From Elioraea tepidiphila DSM 17972 (GTDB lineage Bacteria > Pseudomonadota > Alphaproteobacteria > Acetobacterales > Acetobacteraceae): 64,000 nt of DNA. A model generated the notes under the pieces. That model did not search any database. It saw nothing but the letters and a program-made list of their open reading frames with translations, and was not told the origin of the DNA. The first letter of the stretch is position 1. Every line of letters begins with the position of its first letter. Shown piece after piece: positions 55,993 to 64,000 of the stretch. The position numbers were made by a program, and so were the translations under genes. The DNA lies in the NCBI RefSeq assembly GCF_000378465.1, contig NZ_KB899912.1:170849-234848 (forward strand), given 5' to 3'.

Positions 55993-57933
55993 TCAACCTT
56001 CGTCCACGACCTCGCGGACGACGCGACGCACATCGGCAGGCGTGAACGGCTTGGCGAGCACCGGCCGGCCGGTCTCGCGCAGGGCGATGTCGATCGCGGT
56101 GGTGATCCGGTCGCCGGTGACAAAGACCACGCGCCTAGCGAGCTCCGGGCGCGTCTCGACGAGCCAGCGGTGCAGCGCCATGCCGTCCACGCCGGGCATG
56201 CGCAGATCGGTGACGATCAGATCGACCGCGCGCTCGGCCAGCATCGCCTGCGCGCCCGCGCCGTCGGACGCGGTGTCGACCAGCATGCCGTCGGTGCGCA
56301 GGATCTCGGCGAGCACGGCGCCGACCTCGGGCTCGTCGTCGACCACCAGGGCGCTGCGCAGCCGTCGCGCCACCAGCGCGGGCCGTTCCGTCTGGTCGGA
56401 TGCCGCCTCGGGCGCGCGAGGACCCGGCGGCAGCACGATCCGGATCGTCGCGCCGCCGCCCGGCGTCTCCGCGAGCGCGATCACGCCGCCATGCGCGGTC
56501 ACGATGCTGCGGCAGAGCGAGAGCCCGACGCCGGTGCCCACGCCCTCGGGCTTGGTCGTGAAGAAGGGGTCGAACACGCGCTCGCGCACCTCGGGCGGGA
56601 CCCCAGGGCCGTTGTCGGCAACGGTCAGGACAATGCCTCCGTCCTCGCGCGCGTGCCCGCTGATCGCGAGCAGACGCGGATGCGCCCGCGTCAGCAGCGC
56701 CTGATGCGCATTGGTCAGCAGGTTGATCATCACCTGCACGAGCTGGTCGGCATCGGCCGAGATCGGGGGCAGGTCGGCCGGCAGATCCCGCGTGATCGTC
56801 ACGCCGGCGCTGCGCAGGGTGTAGCCCACCAGATCGAACGCGGCCTCGACCACCTCGACGATGCGCAGCGGTTTGCGCTCGGGCGGGCGGCGGCGGGCGA
56901 GGCCGAGAAAGGTCTGCACGATCCGCGCGCAGCGGTCGGCCGCGCTGCGGATCTTCTGCGTCCGCGCGACGAGCGCCGGATCGGAGCCGGCCATGTCCTC
57001 GAGCAGGGTCGCATGGGCGACCACGATCGAGAGCGGGTTGTTCAGCTCGTGCGCGACCCCGGCCAGCAAGGAGCCGAGCGCGGACAGTCGTTCCGACTGA
57101 CGCACGGCCTCGCGCTGCGCGCGCACCTCGCGCTCGGCCTCGCGCACCGCGGTGACGTCGGTATAGGTCGAGAGCAGTCCGCCATCCGGCAGGCGGCGGC
57201 GACGCACCTCGAAGGTCCGGCCGTCGGGGCGCTGTTCCTCGACCGTCTCGTTCCCGGCGGACATCAGCGCCGCCACCCGGCTCTCGACCAGGGCCTCGCG
57301 GTCCTCGGCCGGGTTCTCGTGCGCGTAGTAGGCGCCCTGGTTCAGCCGGTAGCGCACGAACGCAGCGAGCGGCGTGCCAGGTACCCCGAGTTCCGTCGGA
57401 TAGCCGTACATCCTGAGGAACCCCTCGTTCGCGAGCACCACGCGTCCCTCGGCATCGACGATGTTCACGCCCTCGGCGATGTGGCCGAGGATCGCCTCGA
57501 GCTGGGCGGTGCGGCGCGCGAGCTCCTCCTCGCGGCGCTTGAGGTCGGTGAAGTCGCGGACGATCGTGAAATAGCCGCAGATCGTCCCGTCCGGCCCCGG
57601 CACCGGATGATAGACGCGCTCGACATAGCGCCGCCGTTCGCCCGGATAGCTGAGCCAGCCGAGCCAGCGCACGGTCTCGCCCGCGAGCGCCCGCCGACCC
57701 AACGGCCCAAGCTGGGCAGCCGCCGCCGCGCCGAGCACCTCGGCGACGGATCGGCCGAGGATCGCCTCGATCGGCAGGCCGATGAACGAGGCGTATTCCG
57801 GGTTGACGTAGCGGTGGATCCGGTCGCGGTCGAGGAAGGCGATGCGGGCCAGGGTCCGGTCGAGCACGCTGCGGAACAGCGTCTCGTTCATCTCCGGCAG
57901 CGCGGACGCTGCCGAAACGTCGTGCTCAGCCAT
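55993..57933 (-). CDS. PAS-domain sensor histidine kinase with C-terminal receiver (hybrid)
   Basis: Cytoplasmic kinase of 646 residues with no membrane helix. PAS 1 spans about 18-130 with a PAC segment (YFTIVRDFTDLKRRE), PAS 2 about 145-265; the DHp has phospho-H295 (AGVAHELNNPLS), the ATPase has N408 (INLLTNAHQALL), DNGPG (440-444) and GTGVGLSL. The receiver holds D532, D533 and D576 (VTDLRMPGVDG). PAS domains may sense redox or a small ligand. The ATG overlaps the response regulator stop by 8 bp, so regulator and kinase are one operon with a branched phosphorelay. Confidence 0.9.
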   Translation of the reverse strand: MAEHDVSAASALPEMNETLFRSVLDRTLARIAFLDRDRIHRYVNPEYASFIGLPIEAILGRSVAEVLGAAAAAQLGPLGRRALAGETVRWLGWLSYPGERRRYVERVYHPVPGPDGTICGYFTIVRDFTDLKRREEELARRTAQLEAILGHIAEGVNIVDAEGRVVLANEGFLRMYGYPTELGVPGTPLAAFVRYRLNQGAYYAHENPAEDREALVESRVAALMSAGNETVEEQRPDGRTFEVRRRRLPDGGLLSTYTDVTAVREAEREVRAQREAVRQSERLSALGSLLAGVAHELNNPLSIVVAHATLLEDMAGSDPALVARTQKIRSAADRCARIVQTFLGLARRRPPERKPLRIVEVVEAAFDLVGYTLRSAGVTITRDLPADLPPISADADQLVQVMINLLTNAHQALLTRAHPRLLAISGHAREDGGIVLTVADNGPGVPPEVRERVFDPFFTTKPEGVGTGVGLSLCRSIVTAHGGVIALAETPGGGATIRIVLPPGPRAPEAASDQTERPALVARRLRSALVVDDEPEVGAVLAEILRTDGMLVDTASDGAGAQAMLAERAVDLIVTDLRMPGVDGMALHRWLVETRPELARRVVFVTGDRITTAIDIALRETGRPVLAKPFTPADVRRVVREVVDEG

Positions 57934-58642
57934 CGTACACGTAGCCGGCACCCCGCACGGTGCGGATCAGCGTCGGCGCGGCGGCGTTGCGCTCGATCTT
58001 GCGGCGCAGACGCGTGATGCGCACGTCGATCGAGCGGTCGAACGGGTCGCTGCCGCCCGGGTGGGCGATGTCGAGGAGCTGTGCGCGTGTCAGCACGCGT
58101 CCGGGCCGCTCGGCGAAGGCGAGCACGAGATCGAATTCCATGGCGGTCAGGTCGATCGGCTCGCCGCCCTCGTCGAGCACCTTGCGCGCGGCGATGTCGA
58201 CGGTGAGGGCACCGAAGGGAATGCGCTCGGCGGGTTTGGCCGGAAGCACGACCGCGGCGCGTGCCGCCTCCACCTTGCGATAGGTCGCGCGCACACGCGC
58301 GAGCAGCTCGCGCAGATCGAAGGGCTTGGCCACATAGTCGTCGGCGCCGATCTCCAGGCCGACGACGCGATCGACCACCTCGCCGGCGGCGGTGACCATG
58401 ATGATGCCGACGGTCTGGCCCTGCGCGCCGCGCAGGAAGCGCGCGAGCGACAGCCCGTCCTCGCCCGGCAGGCTGATGTCGAGCAGGGCGATGTCGGGCG
58501 GGCTCTGGCCGACCGCGGCGCGGAACGCCGTACCGTCGCCCACCGCGCGCACGGCGAAGCCGTGCTGGCCGAGATAGTCGGACACCGCCTCGCGCAGATC
58601 AGGCTCGTCGTCGACGACGATGACACTGGGCTTGTCCGGCAT
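57926..58642 (-). CDS. OmpR-family response regulator
   Basis: A 238-residue DNA-binding regulator: receiver with D11, D12, D55 (LLDISLPGEDG) and K106 (YVAKPFDL), then a winged-helix domain (about 140-237) with ETHR-type signature VRITRLRRKIERN and the C-terminal RTVRGAGYVYDG. It is the first gene of the operon with the hybrid kinase, sharing 8 bp. Target genes are not visible. The ATG at 58642 gives the standard N-terminus; longer frames are rejected. Confidence 0.93.
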   Translation of the reverse strand: MPDKPSVIVVDDEPDLREAVSDYLGQHGFAVRAVGDGTAFRAAVGQSPPDIALLDISLPGEDGLSLARFLRGAQGQTVGIIMVTAAGEVVDRVVGLEIGADDYVAKPFDLRELLARVRATYRKVEAARAAVVLPAKPAERIPFGALTVDIAARKVLDEGGEPIDLTAMEFDLVLAFAERPGRVLTRAQLLDIAHPGGSDPFDRSIDVRITRLRRKIERNAAAPTLIRTVRGAGYVYDG

Positions 58643-58844
58643 CGTTCTGTTCCTGTTTGGGTATGCCGTGTAGCCGGGGTGTGGGCGGGCTTCAAGGCGA
58701 TCCTGCACGACGTGGCAGGATGCGGCGCGGCTGAAACAAGAGCAACGTGATCGCTGGTGACCGGACATGGCATGGAAACGTGCCGCCGTCATGCTCCGTC
58801 CGACCGCACGCCGCCCGACACGGCGTGCCGAGGAACAGCGAAAC

Positions 58845-59048
58845 ATGACCGTCCAGATCCTGGCCGTCGCCCGGCCGCGCGCGGCGCTCGAGGCCTTGAG
58901 GCGACTGCTCGACGCGCTGCACCGGCGCTACGTCGAGCGGCGGACGCTCAGCGCCCTGGCGCGGCTCGACCCGCATCTGCTGCGCGACATCGGCCTCCCC
59001 GACAGCGCGGAGGCAGAGGCCGTGCGACGGATGCTGCGCCGGCCCTGA
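58845..59048 (+). CDS. DUF1127 small protein
   Basis: A 67-residue protein ending with the DUF1127 pattern RRTLSALARLDPHLLRDIGLP. Members in alphaproteobacteria have been linked to phosphate, carbon and RNA-related regulation, but the activity is unknown; basic, no membrane segment. ATG 58845 (MTVQILAVARP) has a GAGGAA site about 10 bp upstream; a longer frame from 58767 is possible. Divergent from the response regulator gene. Confidence 0.75.
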   Translation: MTVQILAVARPRAALEALRRLLDALHRRYVERRTLSALARLDPHLLRDIGLPDSAEAEAVRRMLRRP

Positions 59049-59204
59049 GCGCTCCCTGCACCGGCGCGGTCGATTGACCGGCCGGGGCGCAGGATGGCAC
59101 GCTGCCGAAAGGGTCGGCGCAGACCGGCCGCACCGTCATGGCGCGATGGCAGGGAGGTCGGCGATGAGGCAGGTGCCGAACCGCGGCGGAACGGACACAG
59201 CCCC

Positions 59205-60344
59205 GTGAAGGTCACGGCGGTCCGGACGCATATCGTCTCGTGCAAGGTCGAGCGGCCGTTCACCTCGGCGCGCGGCTGGCTGTACACCACACGCGCCTCC
59301 TGCCTGGTCGAGGTCGAGACCGACGAGGGCGTGGTCGGCTGGGGCGAATGCTACGGCCCGGCGGCGGCGCTGAAGGCCGTCGTCGACACCATGCTCGCCC
59401 CGCGCGTGATCGGCCGCGATCCCTTCGACGTGGGCGCGGTCTGGGAGGACCTCTACAACCGGGTGAAGGATTACGGCCTGACGGGATTGTCGGTCGCCGG
59501 CATCTCGGGGATCGACATCGCGCTCTGGGACGTGATCGGCCGCGCGCTCGGCAAGCCCATCCACAAGCTGATCGGTGGTGCGCATCGCACCGAACTGCTC
59601 GCCTATGCCACGGGCCTCTACTTCATCGATCCCGACCGCCTGGTCGAGGAGGCGGTCGAGGAAGCGAGCGCCTACGCGGCGCAGGGCTTCCGCGCGATCA
59701 AGATGAAGATCGGCGTGGGCGACCTGAAGGCCGATGCGGCGCGTGTCGCCGCCGTGCGCAAGACGATCGGCCCCGACATCCTGCTGGCGGTGGACGCAAA
59801 CCATTGCTTCAGCGTGCCGAACGCGATCCGGCTCGGGCGGATGCTCGAGAAGCACGACATCCTCTGGTTCGAGGAGCCGATCAGCCCGGAGGACCGCAAG
59901 GGCTATGTCGAGGTGACGCGCGCGCTCGACATGGCGGTCGCGGGCGGCGAGAACGAGTTCACCCGCTGGGGGTTCCGAGACATCGTCGCCGAGAAGGCGA
60001 TGGACATCGTCCAGCCCGATCTCTGCGCCGCCGGCGGGTTCAGCGAGTGCCTGAAGATCGCGACGCTCGCCTCGGCGCACGGCGTGGAATGCGTGCCGCA
60101 TGCCTGGGGCAGCGCCATCGGCCTTGCCGCGACCGTGCAGTTCCTGGCCGCGCTGCCCGACCAGCCACCCGCCTGGCGGCCGATCCCGCCGATGCTGGAG
60201 TTCGAGCAGACGCCCAACCCGCTGCGCGACCGCCTCGCCTTCGAGCCGATCGTCCAGCGCGATGGGATCGTCCGCGTGCCCGACCTGCAGGGCATCGGCA
60301 TCGAGATCGACCGCGATGTGCTGACGAGCTTCAAGACCGCCTGA
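59205..60344 (+). CDS. Enolase-superfamily enzyme, mandelate racemase/muconate lactonising type (copy 1)
   Basis: Mg-dependent dehydratase, racemase or epimerase of an acid sugar or hydroxy acid. The 379-residue product has the general base pair K166-x-K168 (AIKMKIG), metal ligands D197 (VDANH), E223 (WFEEP) and E249 (GGENEF), and H299 (VPHAWGS). This K, D-E-E, H set is the mandelate racemase subgroup. GTG 59205 gives the standard N-terminus. The second enzyme follows 16 bp later, so both may act on stereo-related acids. Confidence 0.88.
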   Translation: MKVTAVRTHIVSCKVERPFTSARGWLYTTRASCLVEVETDEGVVGWGECYGPAAALKAVVDTMLAPRVIGRDPFDVGAVWEDLYNRVKDYGLTGLSVAGISGIDIALWDVIGRALGKPIHKLIGGAHRTELLAYATGLYFIDPDRLVEEAVEEASAYAAQGFRAIKMKIGVGDLKADAARVAAVRKTIGPDILLAVDANHCFSVPNAIRLGRMLEKHDILWFEEPISPEDRKGYVEVTRALDMAVAGGENEFTRWGFRDIVAEKAMDIVQPDLCAAGGFSECLKIATLASAHGVECVPHAWGSAIGLAATVQFLAALPDQPPAWRPIPPMLEFEQTPNPLRDRLAFEPIVQRDGIVRVPDLQGIGIEIDRDVLTSFKTA

Positions 60345-60360
60345 GGGAGGAGTGACAGAA

Positions 60361-61500
60361 ATGAAGATCGCCTCGGTGCAGGCGTGGCCGGTGTCGTTTC
60401 CAGTGCCGGAGAAGGAACGCGTCAGCCTCGGCATCGGCACCGCGGTGAAGCGCGATGCGGTAGTGGTGAAGGTCGTCACCGACGAAGGCCTCGTCGGCTG
60501 GGGCGAGAGCCATCACGGCCGGGCGCACGGCGCGATCGCACATCTGATCAACACCACGCTGCGCGCTCTGATCCAGGGCATGGACGCGGCCGACTGCGTC
60601 GGCGTATGGGCGCGCCTCTACAAGTTCCAGCTCGGCAGCCACGGGATGGGCGCCGCCACGGCCATGGCGATGAGCGGGATCGACATGGCGCTCTGGGACA
60701 TCCGCGGCAAGGCCGCCGGCATGCCGCTCTGCCGCCTGCTCGGCGGCGCGGTGAAGCCCGTGCCGGCCTATGCCGGCGGGGTCGCGCTCGGCTACCAGGA
60801 TCCGGTCGCGCTGGTCGAGGAGGTGCGGCCGCATGTCGAGGCGGGCTACCGCGCGGTGAAGCTGCGCGTGGGTGACGCGCCGTCGCGCGACATCGCGCGG
60901 ATCGAGGCGGTGCGGCGCGCATTCGGCGATGATCTCATGATCCTGACGGATGCGAATACCGGCTACGCGGTCGCCGATGCGCGCGCGGCCATGCCGGCGA
61001 TGGAGCGGCTCGGTGTCGCCTGGCTCGAGGAGCCGTTCCCGGCGCACGACCACCGCAGCTACGCCGAGGCGAAATCCTTCGCGCGCGTTCCCCTCGCCGC
61101 CGGCGAAAACCACTACACGCGCTTCGAGTTCCATCGCCTGATCGAGGATCGCGTGCTGACCATCCTGCAACCTGACCTCTCCAAATGCGGCGGCGTTACC
61201 GAAACGATGCGCATCGCCCACATGGCCTCGGCCTGGAAGCTGCCGATCCATCCGCACAGCTCGATGACCGGGATCAACCAGGCGGCCTCGATCCATCTGC
61301 TGGCCGCGATCGACAATGCCGGCTACTTCGAGGCCGACATCTCGCGCAACAACCTGTTCCGCGACCGGATGGTGACAGCGCCCTGGTCGATCCGCGCCGA
61401 CGGCACCGTGTTGCCGCTCGACGCGCCGGGGATCGGCCTCGAGGTGGACGAAGCCTTCATCGCCGCCCATCCCGCGATCGAGGGACCCGGCTACGTGTGA
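60361..61500 (+). CDS. Enolase-superfamily enzyme, mandelate racemase/muconate lactonising type (copy 2)
   Basis: A 379-residue relative of copy 1 with the same metal ligands D197 (LTDANTGY), E223 (LEEP) and E249 (AGENHY), but the KxK base pair is K167-x-R169 (AVKLRVG), and H299 sits in IHPHSSMTG. Replacing the second Lys with Arg would change the stereochemistry or the face of proton abstraction. ATG 60361 has GGAGG 10 bp upstream. A Bug binding-protein gene follows by 30 bp on the same strand. Confidence 0.88.
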   Translation: MKIASVQAWPVSFPVPEKERVSLGIGTAVKRDAVVVKVVTDEGLVGWGESHHGRAHGAIAHLINTTLRALIQGMDAADCVGVWARLYKFQLGSHGMGAATAMAMSGIDMALWDIRGKAAGMPLCRLLGGAVKPVPAYAGGVALGYQDPVALVEEVRPHVEAGYRAVKLRVGDAPSRDIARIEAVRRAFGDDLMILTDANTGYAVADARAAMPAMERLGVAWLEEPFPAHDHRSYAEAKSFARVPLAAGENHYTRFEFHRLIEDRVLTILQPDLSKCGGVTETMRIAHMASAWKLPIHPHSSMTGINQAASIHLLAAIDNAGYFEADISRNNLFRDRMVTAPWSIRADGTVLPLDAPGIGLEVDEAFIAAHPAIEGPGYV

Positions 61501-61530
61501 CCGCAACCACCAACGCAAGGGAGGACAACG

Positions 61531-62493
61531 ATGATCAGACGCATCCTGTTGGCCGGCATCCTCGCGGCCGGGCTCGTCGCACCGGTCCACGCGACCTTCC
61601 CCGAGCGCGAGATCCGCTTCGTCTGCGGCTTCCCGGCGGGCGGCACCTGCGACCTGTTGAGCCGCCTGCTCGCCGAGCACCTGACGCCGATCTTCGGCCA
61701 GCGCGTGATCGTCGAGAACCGTACCGGTGCCTCCGGCATGATCGCGGCCGACTACGTCGCCAAGGCGCCGCCCGACGGCCACACGGTGGTGCTGGCGATC
61801 ATGGCGATGCACGCGGTGCAGCCGGTGATGCCGGGCGTGCGCATGCCCTTCGATGTCGATCGCGACCTGACGCCGATCGCCAATGTCGCGAACGTGTACA
61901 ACATCCTGGTCGCGAGCCCGCAGGCGCCGTTCCGCACCATCCCTGAACTCGTCGCCTACGCGAAGCAGAATCCCGGCAAGCTCACCTACGCCTCGTCTGG
62001 CAACGGCACGAGCCAGCATCTGTCGGGCGAGCTGTTCAAGCAGCTCGCCGGCGTCGACATGCTGCACGTGCCGTATCGCGGCGGCGCGCCGGCGATCGTC
62101 GACATCGTCGCCGGACGGACCGACATGATGTTCGGCAACATGCCCGAGTTCCTCGGCCAGATCCGCGGCGGCGGACTGCGCCCGATCGCGTTCGGCGCGC
62201 CGCGCGCGAGCCCGCTCTTCCCCGGCCTGCCGCTGATCAAGGAGACCGTGCCGGGGTTCGAGATACGCAACTGGTTCGGCGTCGCCGGACCGGGCGGGAT
62301 GCCGCCAGACCTCGTCGCGCGCTGGAACGCGGCCCTGCGGCAGGTCGCGGCGCAGAAATCGTTCCAGGACCGGATGGCCGAGTCGGGCATGGAGATCATC
62401 GTCGGCAGCCCCGAGGAGTTCCGCGCCACCATCGCCGCCGACCGCGCACGCTGGGCCGAGGTGATCCAGAAGGCGGGAATCCGCGCCGACTGA
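61531..62493 (+). CDS. Bug/TctC-type solute-binding protein, partner of the enolase enzymes
   Basis: Periplasmic binding protein of 320 residues. Signal peptide MIRRILLAGILAAGLVAPVHA with cleavage after residue 21, then EREIRFVCGFPAGGTCDLLSRLLAEHL and ENRTGASGMIAADYVAKAPPDGHT, with YASSGNGTSQHLSGELFKQLAG near the middle. No membrane subunits lie beside it, so it may feed a TctAB elsewhere or the tctAB at 52367-54342. It closes the plus-strand operon that begins at 59205. Confidence 0.9.
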   Translation: MIRRILLAGILAAGLVAPVHATFPEREIRFVCGFPAGGTCDLLSRLLAEHLTPIFGQRVIVENRTGASGMIAADYVAKAPPDGHTVVLAIMAMHAVQPVMPGVRMPFDVDRDLTPIANVANVYNILVASPQAPFRTIPELVAYAKQNPGKLTYASSGNGTSQHLSGELFKQLAGVDMLHVPYRGGAPAIVDIVAGRTDMMFGNMPEFLGQIRGGGLRPIAFGAPRASPLFPGLPLIKETVPGFEIRNWFGVAGPGGMPPDLVARWNAALRQVAAQKSFQDRMAESGMEIIVGSPEEFRATIAADRARWAEVIQKAGIRAD

Positions 62494-62542
62494 TCCGATC
62501 GGTGGAGCGGGCCGCCACCCGCCTCCACCCGATGGGCGCGGC

Positions 62543-63520
62543 CTATTCCACCCGCGCGCCCGAGATCTGAACCGCCTCGCGCCACATCGGCCGCTCGCGC
62601 GCGGCGCGCGCGGCTGCCTCCTCGGGCGTGGACCAGGCCATGGAGGCGCCGGCATCGAGGAAGCGCTTGCGCATCGCCTCCTCCTCGCTGATCTCCTTCA
62701 GCGCCGCGCTCATGCGCTGGATCGGCGCGTCGGGCGTGCCGGGCGGGAAGAAGAAGCTCTGCCAGGAGGTGACGACGAAGTCGGGAACGCCGGCCTCGGC
62801 CATGGTCGGCACCTCCGCCATGGTCGGCACCCGCTCGGCCGAGGTGACGGCGAGCGCGCGCATCCGTCCCTCACGGATCACCGGGACGTAGCTGGTCAGA
62901 TTGTCGAGCGCGAAGTCGAGCTGCCCGCCCAGCATGACCGGGATCGCCTGCGCCGCGCCGCGGAACGGCACATGCGTCCCCTGGATGCCGACCCGGGCAC
63001 AGAACAGCGCGCCGGAGAGGTGCGGCGTCGTGCCCACACCGGGCGAGCCGTAGGTGATTCCGTCCGGCTTCGCCTTCGCCCAGCCGATGAACTCCTGGAG
63101 CGTGCGCGAGGGGTTGTGCTCGGCTGGAACGACCGCGCAGTTCGGCAGCTCCCATGCCACGCCGACCAGCTTCAGCGCGTGCGGATCGTAGGCCAGCCGC
63201 GCATAGAGGAACTCGTTGATCGACAGATGCCCGACCGAGGCGATGCCGATCGTGTAGCCGTCGGGGGCTGATTTCGAGACCGCATCGACACCGATATTGC
63301 CGCCCGCGCCGGGCCGGTTCTCCACCACGAAGGTCTGGCCGAGCATGGCTTGCAGCCGCTCGGCGTAGAAGCGCACGAGCACGTCGGTGGAGCCCGCCGG
63401 CGGCCAGGGCACGATGATGCGCACGGTGCGCGCGGGCCAGGCCTGCGCGATCGCCGGACGCGCGAGCGGCGCGGCGGCGAGTGCGACGGGCGCGGCGAGC
63501 AGATGGCGGCGGTTCAGCAT
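62543..63520 (-). CDS. Bug/TctC-type solute-binding protein (second copy)
   Basis: Periplasmic binding protein of 325 residues with signal peptide MLNRRHLLAAPVALAAAPLA and cleavage near AIAQA (about 25), then VRIIVPWPPAGSTDVLVRFYAERLQ, ENRPGAGGNIGVDAVSKSAPDG and GSPGVGTTPHLSGALFCARVGI. ATG 63520 has GGGAGGA 7 bp upstream. It converges with the other Bug gene (49-bp gap), and an IS5-like transposase on the same strand lies about 200 bp upstream, so it may be separated from its former neighbours. Confidence 0.9.
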   Translation of the reverse strand: MLNRRHLLAAPVALAAAPLARPAIAQAWPARTVRIIVPWPPAGSTDVLVRFYAERLQAMLGQTFVVENRPGAGGNIGVDAVSKSAPDGYTIGIASVGHLSINEFLYARLAYDPHALKLVGVAWELPNCAVVPAEHNPSRTLQEFIGWAKAKPDGITYGSPGVGTTPHLSGALFCARVGIQGTHVPFRGAAQAIPVMLGGQLDFALDNLTSYVPVIREGRMRALAVTSAERVPTMAEVPTMAEAGVPDFVVTSWQSFFFPPGTPDAPIQRMSAALKEISEEEAMRKRFLDAGASMAWSTPEEAAARAARERPMWREAVQISGARVE

Positions 63521-63670
63521 GAATGGTCCTCCCTGTTGACGTCTTGTGCCGCGGAGGATGGCCGACACAGCGCCGGCGCGCAAACCCCGCGGACACCTCG
63601 AATAACGGGCCGGCTGGATGCTGCTGAGGGTCGTTGGGGGCGGCCGCGCTTGCGAGTGTGCCGGTTTCGA

Positions 63671-63690
63671 GGCTCTGCGGGGCTCTGCGG
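63671..63690. repeat. Tandem 10-bp direct repeat
   Basis: The 10-mer GGCTCTGCGG occurs twice with no gap, just outside the insertion-sequence end. It may be chance in GC-rich DNA or part of the element's end or target scar. Confidence 0.5.
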
Positions 63691-64000
63691 CGCAGGCTAC
63701 GGGGTTTTTTCCGACGCCATGCCCGATCAAGCGGGCGCGGCTCTCCCCTCGATCCAGACCAGGCGGCGCATGTTGTAGGCGAGGTTGGCGAGCGTGATCC
63801 GCGCGGTTGCGCGGACCAGGCCGACGCTGCGCACGACCAGGCCCATGCGGCGCTTCTCGGTGGCGAAGACGTGCTCGACCAGGCTGCGCACCCGGGCGCG
63901 GGTCGCGTTGCCGCGGGCGATGTGCGCCGGCATCAGCCGCCCCCGCGGCTTGGCGCGCTGGAACTCTGGTCTGAGCCCACGGCGCTCCAACGCGTCGAGG
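63690..64000 (-). mobile_element. Left part of an IS5-family insertion sequence
   Basis: Inferred from the transposase remnant. The boundary is approximate: the end probably lies between 63690 and 63726, where GGGGTTTTTTCC at 63701-63712 breaks the local base pattern. Confidence 0.5.
63727..64000 (-). CDS. IS5-like transposase, C-terminal part (5' end beyond window)
   Basis: The last ~90 codons of a DDE transposase enter from the right edge in an open frame. The segment TRARVRSLVEHVFATEKRRMGL, with the catalytic glutamate in VEHVF, followed by ARITLANLAYNMRRLVWIE, is typical of IS5-family transposases. The stop is at 63727-63729. Terminal inverted repeats cannot be tested because the other end is outside the window. 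Confidence 0.85.
   Translation of the reverse strand, partial: LDALERRGLRPEFQRAKPRGRLMPAHIARGNATRARVRSLVEHVFATEKRRMGLVVRSVGLVRATARITLANLAYNMRRLVWIEGRAAPA

Noticed and set aside
1..64000. CRISPR array, prophage, integron or known defence system
   Set aside because: No regularly spaced repeats, cas-like, phage structural or integrase genes were seen; the only mobile element is the IS end at the right edge.

Overview
The window is about 64 kb of very GC-rich chromosomal DNA, densely packed with genes that often overlap by 4 bp (ATGA or GTGA). Several signs point to an alphaproteobacterium, probably of the Rhodospirillales/Acetobacteraceae kind: the folK-rpoZ-rsh and gyrA-coaD-peptidyl-prolyl isomerase neighbourhoods, many Bug/TctC, TRAP and Ugp-type solute-binding proteins, DUF1127, and an ExoD-type membrane protein. 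This placement is inference from gene content; there is no rRNA in the window.

Layout. 1-3118 (minus): folK, rpoZ and a (p)ppGpp synthetase/hydrolase that runs off the left edge. 3232-5730 (plus): NYN nuclease-like protein, family 5 uracil-DNA glycosylase, Bcr/CflA-type MFS exporter. 5722-6961 (minus): molybdopterin oxidoreductase and glutathione peroxidase. 7034-12969 (plus): acyl-CoA synthetase followed by a complete Ugp-like ABC importer. 12972-25198: a catabolic block with MmgE/PrpD, hydantoinase/5-oxoprolinase subunits B and A, a TRAP transporter (DctM, Q, P), a GSA-type aminotransferase, a gamma-glutamyltransferase-family protein and an unrecognised protein. 25260-29844: an ArsR regulator of the BigR/SqrR two-cysteine type with an adaptor and an RND pump. 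29863-33846: tRNA-Lys and the gyrA-coaD-ppi operon. 33938-36950: a BTAD/TPR regulator, a 450-bp gap holding a large hairpin, and a BPSL0067-family protein. 37030-38883: YggT, DUF167, folD, a small membrane protein and tRNA-Ala. 38932-45756: HpcH/HpaI aldolase, aldo-keto reductase, WD40 plus CobW GTPase, ExoD and a hybrid kinase whose phospho-histidine positions are lost. 45779-50651: omega-aminotransferase, amidase, GST, VOC protein, FkbM methyltransferase. 50626-55319: an OpgH-like glucosyltransferase downstream of a complete tctC-B-A operon. 55498-59048: GNAT enzyme, PAS/REC histidine kinase with OmpR-type regulator, DUF1127. 59205-63520: two enolase-superfamily enzymes and two Bug binding proteins. 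63727-64000: the 3' part of an IS5-like transposase running off the right edge.

How the genes work together. The window mixes housekeeping operons with accessory operons for scavenging organic acids, amides and gamma-glutamyl or cyclic-amide compounds: each catabolic gene set sits beside a high-affinity importer or a lone binding protein. The most distinctive items are the self-contained redox-cysteine repressor/RND efflux operon with a near-consensus promoter at the start codon, the degenerate hybrid kinase, and the hydantoinase/GGT/TRAP block. I did not find a CRISPR array, prophage or recognised defence system. Start codons were re-chosen where a ribosome-binding site or protein family pointed to one; functions rest on motif recognition by eye, not on database searches.
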